NCBI GenBank assembly: GCA_002413145.1
Contig: DHWK01000137.1
Location: forward strand, 4,520 to 16,823
Length of the DNA stretch: 12,304 nt
Reading direction: 5' to 3'
Source: a bacterium UBP12_UBA5184
GTDB taxonomy: Bacteria > Vulcanimicrobiota > Vulcanimicrobiia > Vulcanimicrobiales > Vulcanimicrobiaceae
Part shown: in pieces, positions 5,786 to 12,304 of the stretch
Position numbering within the stretch: position 1 is the stretch's first letter
Layout: each line of letters opens with the position of its first letter
Program-made: the position numbers and the translations under genes
The notes under the pieces: model-generated
Database searches by the model: none
What the model was told of the DNA's origin: nothing
The model's input: the letters and a program-made list of their open reading frames with translations, nothing else

Positions 5786-8113
5786 TTAGGGGCGGAGTTC
5801 GAGCGTCTCGGTGGTAGCGGCGGCGACCGCGGCGTCGCCAAACGGAAAGGGTTGCAACGTTCCGGCGATCCAGGGCGCGGCGCCGTCGCGATAGTGTGGC
5901 GAGCCGGGCTCGCCCGACTCGCCTTGCGGGATCACCATCCCGCCCGCGTCCCAATTGCCGACGTCCCAGACCGCGCGAAAACTCTGCGTGACGCCCGACG
6001 TTTGAACGTGAGGCGAATAGGCGTCGCCGTTGCCGGGGAAACGCGTCCCGTCCCACAGCGTCAAGCCGAACGCAAAGAGCGGATGGCGTGCGACGCGCGC
6101 GCCGACGACGTCCCAAGGCGCGCCGCCGCGCTTCTGAGCGTTCAGCTGCGCGAGCGCTTCGCGCGCGCTATCGAGCAAGAATCGGTCGTAGTCGTCGCTC
6201 GGAACCCAACCGCGCGGACGTTCGCGCAGGACGCGCAACACGAGCTCGAGCGCGGTGCCGTAGTTGCCGTCCAGATACGCGGCGGCGAGCTGCGGACCGA
6301 GGTGGATGCGCACGAGCCGTTCGCTCGCCGCGCGCCGAAGATACGAAGCGTAGGTTGCGGCCTTCGAGTCGGGCGTGAAGCGCCCGTCGAACGATCGCAG
6401 CGCCGAAGCCAGCGTGGCGAGTTGCGCGTCGCTCGACGCGCGCGGGGGAGCGAGCGCCGTCGCGGCGGCCTGCGCGAGCTCGCGTTCGGGGAGTGAGGTG
6501 ACGTCGGCTTGGATCGAGGAGAAGGCGGCGACGTCGTAGTTCTTGGTCGCATGGAGGCGTTCGGCGATGCGCGCGGCGCGGTAGGGCGGCGCAAAATTCG
6601 AGGTCAAGCGATAGGGATAGCCGGCGCCGTAGGTCCGGTTGTTCGCGCTGAAGACGAGCGCAGCGCGCGACGGCGCGACCTTCGGCAGGCGGTCGAATGG
6701 GACGACTTGGAGCTTCGCCGGATCGTGCGGGCCATCGTGCGCTTTGAGACCCCAGGCGGCGTCGAGCCAGATATCGCCGGCCATCGCGTAGGCTGCGTTG
6801 CCGCGGTCGTCGGCGAAGACGAAGTTTTGAGCCGGCCCGGGATAGCCGCGCAACGCCGCGAGCGCGCTCGCAACGGAGTTCGCGCGCGCGAGCCGGTAGA
6901 AAAATTCGAAGCCGGCGCGCCGGTCGCGTTCGCCGGTCCAGGCGACGGCGAAGCGCGATGGGCCGGCGCCGACGACGAAGCCGTGACGCGTCGCGAGATA
7001 ATCCTTCGTTACATTCTTGGCGAAACGAACCTTGAACGTCTCGATACGATGCGTCGCGCGCAGCCAACGGGCGCCGGCGAGATACTCGTCGCCGCCGCGA
7101 AACGTCTCGCGATAGAGCGCCGTCGAAGCGATCGTGGCGTTGGTCGCGCCCCAGGCGACGTGTGCGTTGTGCCCGAGGATGACGCCGGGGACGCCGGCCA
7201 GCGTCGCCCCGGCGACGTGCATCCCGGGCGCCGAGAGATCGACGAGGTACCAGACGCCCGGCATGTGCAGTTGGAGGTGCGGATCGCTGGCGAGCAGCGC
7301 GCGATGCGTCGTGGTCAGCGCGCCGCCGGCGGCGAAGTTGTTGCTGCCCAAAGCTTCGCGGGAGGCGTCGTCGCGTGACGCGAGCGGCGGCGCGGAGGCG
7401 AACGGGACGCCGGGCAGCGACGGCAACGGCGCGACCGGCGCGGGTTTGAGGCCGGCGACGGGCGCGTCGTATTTGGGATCCGTCAGCGGATAGAACGCGT
7501 TTTCGACGCGCGCGCCGGCGCTCGCGCCGATCGCGATGCGGGTCGCGACGTCGAACCAGCGATCGGCGAGAGCCAAGACGGTTGAGGTGCCGGCGAGCAG
7601 CGAATCGCGCGGCGTCCACGGTTCGGGAGAATAGCCGAGCAGCCGAAACTCCGGCGGCAACGGGCGCGTCCGCATCGCGAAGTTCACGCCGTCGGCGAAG
7701 GCGGCGGCATCGTCGCGCACGGCGGCGTCGAGGGTCGTCTCTTCGCTCGCAACCAAACCGGCCGGATCGTAGGCACGTGCGGCTTGGTCGGCATCGAGCG
7801 CTTTCGAACCGAAGACTTCGGAGAGTCTGCCGGCGACGGCGCGGCGGTAGATGTCGATTTGGAAGAGACGGTCGCTGCCTTGGAGATAACCCTCGGCGTA
7901 GAACGCGTCGCGTTCGCTCTGCGCGCGAACGTGCGGGATGCCGCGCGCGTCGCGCGAGATCCGAACGGGCGCGCGGACGCCACTGCCGAAAATAACGCCC
8001 GTCGCGTCGCGGCCGCCGGCGCCGACGCCGGCGCCGATGTAGGCGACGATCGCGAGCACGATCAGGACGAGCGGAACGAGCGCCGCGCCGAACAGGAAGG
8101 CGACGCGTTTCAC
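5786..8113 (-). CDS. Penicillin-acylase-family Ntn hydrolase, membrane-anchored
   Basis: This 775-residue member of the penicillin G acylase/AHL acylase family (Ntn hydrolases) cleaves amide bonds of acylated substrates after self-processing. The N-terminal hydrophobic stretch (about 4-30) has no clear cleavage site and could be a signal anchor, placing the enzyme outside the cytoplasmic membrane. The alpha-chain motif RDARGIPHVRAQSERDAFYA lies at 54-73. The autocleavage site is LGSNNF (255-260), making Ser257 the predicted nucleophile. SDPHLQLHMPGVWY (276-289) and VPGVILGHNAHVAWG (308-322) are typical of the beta chain. Asn491/Asn492 in SANNR are candidates for the oxyanion Asn. The usual Trp after GSNN is Phe here. 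The start is a GTG overlapping the upstream stop as GTGA. Substrate is not predictable: beta-lactams, acyl-homoserine lactones and other N-acyl compounds are all known in the family. Confidence 0.94.
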   Translation of the reverse strand: MKRVAFLFGAALVPLVLIVLAIVAYIGAGVGAGGRDATGVIFGSGVRAPVRISRDARGIPHVRAQSERDAFYAEGYLQGSDRLFQIDIYRRAVAGRLSEVFGSKALDADQAARAYDPAGLVASEETTLDAAVRDDAAAFADGVNFAMRTRPLPPEFRLLGYSPEPWTPRDSLLAGTSTVLALADRWFDVATRIAIGASAGARVENAFYPLTDPKYDAPVAGLKPAPVAPLPSLPGVPFASAPPLASRDDASREALGSNNFAAGGALTTTHRALLASDPHLQLHMPGVWYLVDLSAPGMHVAGATLAGVPGVILGHNAHVAWGATNATIASTALYRETFRGGDEYLAGARWLRATHRIETFKVRFAKNVTKDYLATRHGFVVGAGPSRFAVAWTGERDRRAGFEFFYRLARANSVASALAALRGYPGPAQNFVFADDRGNAAYAMAGDIWLDAAWGLKAHDGPHDPAKLQVVPFDRLPKVAPSRAALVFSANNRTYGAGYPYRLTSNFAPPYRAARIAERLHATKNYDVAAFSSIQADVTSLPERELAQAAATALAPPRASSDAQLATLASALRSFDGRFTPDSKAATYASYLRRAASERLVRIHLGPQLAAAYLDGNYGTALELVLRVLRERPRGWVPSDDYDRFLLDSAREALAQLNAQKRGGAPWDVVGARVARHPLFAFGLTLWDGTRFPGNGDAYSPHVQTSGVTQSFRAVWDVGNWDAGGMVIPQGESGEPGSPHYRDGAAPWIAGTLQPFPFGDAAVAAATTETLELRP

Positions 8114-9003
8114 AACAGCTGTTCGAAGCGCTGGCGCGGGACGTCCGTCGGGAAATGGTAATCGACGAAGTCGATCTCCATCGCTTCGATGTTGACGTCC
8201 AAACCGAAATGGAGGTTGTCGCCGCGCAACTGCTGGACGTACCAGCGTCCGCCGAGAGGGACGTAGCGGACGAGCCAGCGGATACCGTCGTACGGTTTTC
8301 CGTTATAGATGCCGTCGACGGCGAGCTGGACGCTCGCGCCGCTGGCCTTGTCGATCCACAGGTCGCGCAGGCGAAAGAGTTTGGGATCGTGCAGCGGCGT
8401 GAGGGTGAGATGGTGCGCCTCGCCGTAGCGCAGGCTCTCGTCGCCGACCAGCCTGACGTCGTAGTCGCGCGCCGCGGTTTCGACGCGCCCGATCTCGCGC
8501 GGCGCCGTCGCGCTCGGCGAAGGCAGCAGCAGCGGGTTTTCGGTCGGCTCGCTGTTCGTGACGACCGCCGATTGATAGCGCGAGAGCAGGCCGAAATTCG
8601 AGGTCGGTTCGATCAGGGGCACCTCGACGCGGATCGGATCGGCTTCGGGATTCGTGTCGCCGATTGTGAAGCCGAAGATGGAGATCGGAAAACCCTTGAG
8701 ACGTTTGAGGTCATCCTCGGGGACGACCAGCCGTTCGAGATGGAGCGCGCCGTCGTTGGTACGGAACGTCGCCTGCCACCAATTGTCGTGGATGTAGCGG
8801 TGGTATTTGTAACGCACGAGCGCGCCGTATTCGAGGTAGGGCAGCTCCTTGCGTCCGCGCCACCAGTCTTTCGCGCGCGTGAAGAGCTTCTCGGCGAGCG
8901 GATCGGGCAGGGGCGTCGGCGTCGGATTCGGTTTCGGGCGCGCGCCGACTGCGGCGACGAGGGCGCCTGTTCCCAGCGCCGCAGCGAAGAGCGAACGCTT
9001 CAC
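8110..9003 (-). CDS. Exported protein of unknown function, possibly LolA-like fold
   Basis: I do not recognise a named family for this 297-residue protein. It starts with GTG and an N-terminal signal (MKR, hydrophobic 5-20) followed by a Pro-rich stretch (23-35), so it is probably exported. The rest is rich in alternating hydrophobic and polar strands. The region HHLTLTPLHDPKLFRLRDLW at about 197-216, followed by IDKASGASVQLAVDGIYNG (217-235), resembles the strand pattern of LolA/LppX-like half-barrels, which carry lipids or lipoproteins. That is a pattern-level inference only. There is no lipobox Cys and no internal membrane helix. The start overlaps the moxR stop (GTGA), and the stop overlaps the acylase start (GTGA). 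Production is therefore likely coupled to both, and it may be a partner of the acylase outside the membrane. Confidence 0.8.
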   Translation of the reverse strand: MKRSLFAAALGTGALVAAVGARPKPNPTPTPLPDPLAEKLFTRAKDWWRGRKELPYLEYGALVRYKYHRYIHDNWWQATFRTNDGALHLERLVVPEDDLKRLKGFPISIFGFTIGDTNPEADPIRVEVPLIEPTSNFGLLSRYQSAVVTNSEPTENPLLLPSPSATAPREIGRVETAARDYDVRLVGDESLRYGEAHHLTLTPLHDPKLFRLRDLWIDKASGASVQLAVDGIYNGKPYDGIRWLVRYVPLGGRWYVQQLRGDNLHFGLDVNIEAMEIDFVDYHFPTDVPRQRFEQLL

Positions 9004-9920
9004 GGCGTCGGTACGGCGGCGACGATGCTCGCGACGATCGTCTCCGGGTCGACTTTGTCGGTTAGCGTGCGATAGTTGAAGGCCAGCCGATGACGCAAGA
9101 CCGCCGGCGCGACGGCGCGGACGTCGTCGGGGAGCGCGAAGTCGCGTCCCTCGACGAAAGCGCGCGCGCGGGCGAGCGCGGCGAGCGCGAGGGTGGCGCG
9201 CGGGCTCGCGCCGCGATCGACGTAGTCGTGCTTTTGGCGGCTCGCGCCGACGAGCTCGACGGCGTAGCGTTTCAGGCGCGGCTCGAGATGCACCGCGCGC
9301 GCCCGATGGCGCCAGCGCAGCACGTCGTCGATCGAAACGACGTCGCGCGGCAGCGCGGGCTGTTCCCCGCCGAAACGTTCGAGGATGCGGACCTCTTCGT
9401 CGGCGGTAGGATAGTCGACCAGAATCTTGACCAGAAAGCGATCCATTTGCGCGAGCGGAAGCGCGTAGGTTCCCTCCGAGTCGAGCGGATTCATCGTCGC
9501 GGTGACGACGAACGGGTCGGGGAGTGGGAAGGTCTGCGGCCCAATCGTCACCTGATGTTCTTGCATCCCTTCCAGCAACGCCGACTGCACTTTCGCCGGC
9601 GCTCGGTTGACTTCGTCGGCGAGGACGAGGTTCGCGAAGATCGGTCCGAGGACGGTCGTGAACTCGCCGGCGCGTTGATCGAAGATGCGCGTACCGACGA
9701 TGTCGCTCGGCAGCAGATCGGGCGTAAACTGAATGCGTTTGAACGAACCACCGACGGCGCTGGCCAGGGCGCGGCAGGCGAGGGTCTTAGCGAGGCCGGG
9801 CGGACCTTCGAGCAGCACGTGGCCGCCGGCGATCAGCGCGGCGAGCAAAGCGTCGAGCGTCGCGCGCTGACCGACGATGGTCGTTTCGAGGGCGTCGAGT
9901 AACGTCTGGGGAGCGGTCAT
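9000..9920 (-). CDS. MoxR-family AAA+ ATPase
   Basis: This 306-residue cytoplasmic AAA+ ATPase belongs to the MoxR family, chaperone-like ATPases that act with VWA proteins in assembling or activating enzymes and envelope complexes. The Walker A motif is GPPGLAKT (39-46) and the Walker B is NLVLADE (97-103). The MoxR-specific stretch EVNRAPAKVQSALLEGMQEH follows at 103-122. ATMNP (141-145) is the sensor 1 region, and QMDRF (158-162) and DYPTADEE follow. The C-terminal lid has GASPRATLAL and RHRLAFNY. The length and all motifs are normal, so the protein should be active. The frame is open far upstream. I chose the ATG at 9920 because it overlaps the BatD-like stop as ATGA and starts at the conserved N-terminus. 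DUF58, VWA and BatD-like partners lie in the same run, but separated by four unrelated genes. Confidence 0.96.
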   Translation of the reverse strand: MTAPQTLLDALETTIVGQRATLDALLAALIAGGHVLLEGPPGLAKTLACRALASAVGGSFKRIQFTPDLLPSDIVGTRIFDQRAGEFTTVLGPIFANLVLADEVNRAPAKVQSALLEGMQEHQVTIGPQTFPLPDPFVVTATMNPLDSEGTYALPLAQMDRFLVKILVDYPTADEEVRILERFGGEQPALPRDVVSIDDVLRWRHRARAVHLEPRLKRYAVELVGASRQKHDYVDRGASPRATLALAALARARAFVEGRDFALPDDVRAVAPAVLRHRLAFNYRTLTDKVDPETIVASIVAAVPTP

Positions 9921-10756
9921 GGGGTCGGGCGCCACTTCGACAGGGCGCGCAGGGCTTCGTCTATTGCGCGCGCGAGTTGCGCGTCGTCGACGAAGGCCGC
10001 GCGTTCGAGCGCGCGCAGGACGTCGACAAAGGTCGCATCGGCGCCGGCGGCGCGACGCCGCAATAGGTCGCCGAGCGTCTCGTGTTCGCGTGCGCCGATG
10101 CGGCGGCGCAGTTCGTCGCGCAACGCGACGACGCGCGCGCGCGTGCGTTGTTCGGCGAGCGCGGCGATCAGTTGCGGGAGCGGATCGACGGAAGCCGGCG
10201 GCGCGCTCGGAGCCGGCGGCGGGACGGGAGGCGGCGCCGTCTTGCGTCTCCCGAAGCCCCACAAGAGCGCGTACGCCGCGGCGCCGACGATGACGAGAAT
10301 CGCGAGCGGCCGCAGCAAATCGTCGACGAGTGCGTTCGGCGCGTTCGGTACGTCCGGCGGTTGCGACGCGGCGGGGTCGACGTGGATGGTGATCGGATTG
10401 GTCGCGAAGTGGCTGGGTTTTCCGTTGCGCGCGTCGATCGCGTCGAGCGTCGCGGGTGCGATCGTGCGGTCGCCGGCGACGGTCGGCGTGAGCGTCATGA
10501 CCTCGCTGCACTCGGAGCCCGAGGCAGAGCTCGTGCAGACGCGCTCGTCGCCGAGCGAATCGAAGCCGGAGAGGTCGGGGAGGGTGACGTTGTCGAGTTG
10601 CGAGACGCGCTCGTCGAGACGGGCGACGATTCTCAAGCGGAGCGTATCGCCGACGCGCAGCGATTTCGGATCGGCGGTCAGCGTGAAAGCGCGCACGTGC
10701 AGGCGCGCCAGCGCCTCCGCCGAGGCGGGCGCTACGATCGGAGCGAGGAGATCCAC
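9917..10756 (-). CDS. BatD-like single-span membrane protein
   Basis: This protein of about 279 residues is placed with the BatD/oxygen-tolerance group mainly by layout and neighbours. It has a short hydrophobic N-terminus (1-13), a beta-rich domain (about 20-128) beginning FTLTADPKSLRVGDTLRLRI, one membrane helix (147-168), a Pro-rich linker (174-195) and an all-helical cytoplasmic tail. The pattern "proteins of the batch raise lower-bound on strand, e.g. LRVGDTLRLRI" is typical of BatD N-terminal repeats. Cys74 and Cys83 in the outer domain could form a disulfide. The start is uncertain. The GTG at 10756 gives a 25-base overlap with carA and a short, weak signal sequence, with no clear ribosome-binding site. 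Its stop overlaps the moxR start (ATGA). Direct sequence similarity to BatD is weak, and the cytoplasmic tail has no recognisable family. Confidence 0.72.
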   Translation of the reverse strand: MDLLAPIVAPASAEALARLHVRAFTLTADPKSLRVGDTLRLRIVARLDERVSQLDNVTLPDLSGFDSLGDERVCTSSASGSECSEVMTLTPTVAGDRTIAPATLDAIDARNGKPSHFATNPITIHVDPAASQPPDVPNAPNALVDDLLRPLAILVIVGAAAYALLWGFGRRKTAPPPVPPPAPSAPPASVDPLPQLIAALAEQRTRARVVALRDELRRRIGAREHETLGDLLRRRAAGADATFVDVLRALERAAFVDDAQLARAIDEALRALSKWRPTP

Positions 10757-11814
10757 TCGGCAAATAAATAGCGCGCGTCGAACGGACCGGGCGACGCTTC
10801 GGGGTGGAATTGGACGGCTTCGATCGGGAGATGCCGGTGGCGAAAGCCTTCGTTGGTGCCGTCGTTGAGGTTGACCATCGTCGCTTCGAGGTCGCCGGGC
10901 AGCGACGCGCCGTCGACGGCGTAACCATGATTGTGCGCGGTAACGATCACGCTCTGGTCGCGCAGCGCTTTCACCGGCTGATTGCCGCCGCGGTGACCGT
11001 ACGGAAGTTTGTAGGTCTTGGCGCCGCAGGCAAGCGCGAGCAATTGGTGACCGAGGCAGACGCCGAAGAGCGGAAGCTCGCCGAGCAAGCTCTTGAGGGT
11101 CGCGATCGTTTCGGGGAGATCGGTCGGATCGCCGGGGCCGGGAGAGATGACGACGGCGTCGGGGCGGCGCTCGAGGATCTCCGCGCGCGTCGTCGAGTAC
11201 GGAACGACGGTAAGTTGTGCGCCGAGCGCGCTTAGGTCGCGGACGATCGCGCGCTTGACGCCGCAATCGATGACGACGATATGCGGCGCGCCGGTTCCGC
11301 CCGCGATCAGCGTGATCTCCCGCGCCGCGACGTCGGCGACGAGTCCGACGGTGCTCGTCTCGCGCGCGTACGGAACGAGCGCCGCCTCCATCTTCTCGAG
11401 CGCGGCGTCGCCCACCGCGAGGGCGGCGCGGATCGTGCCGTGTTCGCGCAACGCGATCGTCAGCGCGCGGGTGTCGACGCCGATGAGCGCCGGGACGCGT
11501 TGCTCGTCGAGCCAGCTGCCCAGGTCGCCGCGCGAAGCGTGGTGCGAAGGATGGCGCGCGAGGCGTTTGACGATCGTGCCGGCGACGCAGGCGTGCGAGT
11601 GCTGCGCAGCGGTCCCCGAGATGCCGTAGTTTCCGATCATCGGATAGGTGAACGTCAAGAGCTGTCCGGCGTACGACGGATCCGTCAGCGCTTCTTCGTA
11701 GCCGGTCATCCCGGTATAGAAGACGGCCTCGCCGAGGGCGAGCGCTTCGTAGGACAGGCCCTCGCCGTCGAAACGCGTGCCGTCCGCGAGCAGAAGTGCG
11801 GCCGGATGTTTCAT
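10732..11814 (-). CDS. carA: Carbamoyl-phosphate synthase small (glutaminase) subunit
   Basis: This 360-residue glutamine amidotransferase subunit releases ammonia from glutamine for carbamoyl phosphate, the first step of pyrimidine and arginine synthesis. The N-terminal CarA domain is clear (EAVFYTGMTGYEEALTDPSY at 29-48, then AGQLLTFTYPMIGNYG). The class I amidotransferase domain follows, with ISPGPGDP (223-230), the nucleophile Cys253 in FGVCLGHQ, RGGNQPV (275-281) and the His337/Glu339 pair in QFHPEASPGP. The triad is complete, so it should be active once bound to CarB. The frame opens upstream, but the ATG at 11814 overlaps the pyrC stop (ATGA) and matches the family N-terminus. carB, usually next, is absent downstream. 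The next gene is BatD-like, so the partner subunit must be encoded elsewhere. Confidence 0.97.
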   Translation of the reverse strand: MKHPAALLLADGTRFDGEGLSYEALALGEAVFYTGMTGYEEALTDPSYAGQLLTFTYPMIGNYGISGTAAQHSHACVAGTIVKRLARHPSHHASRGDLGSWLDEQRVPALIGVDTRALTIALREHGTIRAALAVGDAALEKMEAALVPYARETSTVGLVADVAAREITLIAGGTGAPHIVVIDCGVKRAIVRDLSALGAQLTVVPYSTTRAEILERRPDAVVISPGPGDPTDLPETIATLKSLLGELPLFGVCLGHQLLALACGAKTYKLPYGHRGGNQPVKALRDQSVIVTAHNHGYAVDGASLPGDLEATMVNLNDGTNEGFRHRHLPIEAVQFHPEASPGPFDARYLFAEWISSLRS

Positions 11815-12304
11815 CGCGCGCGGACGCTTCCGTTGCGCATGACGACGTCGCCGCCGACGATCGTCACGATCGCTTGGCGCGGAAAGGTAAGGCCGTCGAA
11901 GGGCGTGTTCTTTCCTTTTGAATGGAAGCGCGCGGCCTGGACGCGCCAAGGCCGCTCGGCGAAGACGGTCACGTCGGCGGGCGCGCCGAGTTTCAGCGTA
12001 CCGCCCGGCAGGCCCAGGATACGTGCCGGGTTGGTCGAGAGCAACTCGACGAAGCGCGCGAGCGGAAGATCGGGGAGCGCTTGCGCGTACGCGCCGAGTG
12101 CGATCTCGAGGCCCGAGAATCCGACGGGCGCTTGACTTAGCAGGCGCGACTTCTCCTCGCGTCCGTGCGGCGCGTGGTCGCTGGCGAGTGCGTCGATCAG
12201 GCCGTCGCGGATTGCGGCGCGCAACGCCGCCGAATCGCGCGGCGTGCGCAGCGGCGGGGTGACTTTCGCGTCGGCGCGGAAGGGCACGAAGGCGGCGTCG
12301 GGCA
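11811..12304 (-). CDS. pyrC: Class I dihydroorotase, C-terminal part (runs off right edge)
   Basis: Only the C-terminal 163 residues are inside the window. The gene continues past base 12304, and the GTG at 12287 is internal. Dihydroorotase interconverts N-carbamoyl-aspartate and dihydroorotate in pyrimidine synthesis, using zinc. The visible part has KVTPPLR, then LIDALASDHAPHGREEKS, which holds the catalytic Asp of the DHAPH motif. GFSGLEIALG follows, then STNPARILGLPGGTLKLGAP, and SKGKNTPFDG near the end is typical of class I enzymes (about 425 residues). The upstream metal-binding HxH and carboxylated Lys lie beyond the edge. The stop overlaps the carA start as ATGA, so the two pyrimidine genes are coupled. 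Pairing pyrC with carA supports a pyr operon whose promoter, and perhaps pyrB, lie to the right. Confidence 0.95.
   Translation of the reverse strand, partial: PDAAFVPFRADAKVTPPLRTPRDSAALRAAIRDGLIDALASDHAPHGREEKSRLLSQAPVGFSGLEIALGAYAQALPDLPLARFVELLSTNPARILGLPGGTLKLGAPADVTVFAERPWRVQAARFHSKGKNTPFDGLTFPRQAIVTIVGGDVVMRNGSVRAR

Noticed and set aside
6168..7619. Minus-strand open frame of 483 codons within the acylase gene
   Set aside because: It is an Arg/Ala-rich frameshift shadow of the acylase, which has all family motifs in its own frame.
8155..9075. Plus-strand open frame of about 300 codons opposite the exported unknown
   Set aside because: It is acidic and basic low-complexity with no motif. 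The minus-strand frame has a signal sequence and GTGA junctions at both ends.
11281..12135. Plus-strand open frame opposite carA and pyrC
   Set aside because: carA and pyrC are certain by motif, and this frame has no family features.
1..12304. tRNA, rRNA, CRISPR, transposon or phage signals
   Set aside because: I saw no clover-leaf sequences, regular direct repeats, transposase motifs or att-like repeats on reading either strand.

Overview
The window is a high-GC bacterial segment in which every supportable gene lies on the minus strand, so transcription runs from right to left. Thirteen genes are packed with almost no spacing. Most junctions are 4-base stop/start overlaps (ATGA or GTGA), and the largest gene-free gap is under 60 bases. 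No tRNA, rRNA, CRISPR array, insertion sequence or convincing promoter is visible. The promoter for the whole run probably lies beyond the right edge. The organism cannot be named. GC-rich codon use, frequent GTG starts, a Tat-type signal, a c-type cytochrome and a PdxH suggest an aerobic or facultatively aerobic high-GC bacterium. Candidatus Eremiobacterota is one possibility, but that is a guess.

In transcription order, the right end holds pyrimidine biosynthesis: the 3' part of a class I dihydroorotase (pyrC), then carA, the glutaminase subunit of carbamoyl-phosphate synthetase. carB does not follow. Instead, carA overlaps a BatD-like membrane protein, which opens a MoxR/BatA-type locus (about 10756 down to 1713): BatD-like protein, MoxR AAA+ ATPase, an exported protein of unknown function, a membrane-anchored penicillin-acylase-family Ntn hydrolase, a membrane-anchored PP2C/RsbU-type phosphatase, a DUF58 protein, a Tat-exported WtpA/ModA-like oxyanion-binding protein, and a BatA/BatB-like von Willebrand A protein with a MIDAS motif.

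The MoxR, DUF58, VWA and BatD-like set is a known association, in which an AAA+ chaperone works with VWA partners at the membrane. The unusual part is the four extra genes set inside it in tight translational coupling: exported protein, acylase, phosphatase and solute-binding protein. This is the best candidate in the window for an under-described system. It would combine an AAA+/VWA chaperone with an extracytoplasmic hydrolase, a sensor phosphatase and a metal-oxyanion-binding protein. That functional link is inferred from gene order only.

The left end holds pdxH (pyridoxal 5'-phosphate synthesis), a small exported class I cytochrome c, and the N-terminal two thirds or so of an AlkA-like 3-methyladenine DNA glycosylase that runs off the left edge. 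Many long open frames on the plus strand, and some on the minus strand, are GC-driven shadows of these genes.
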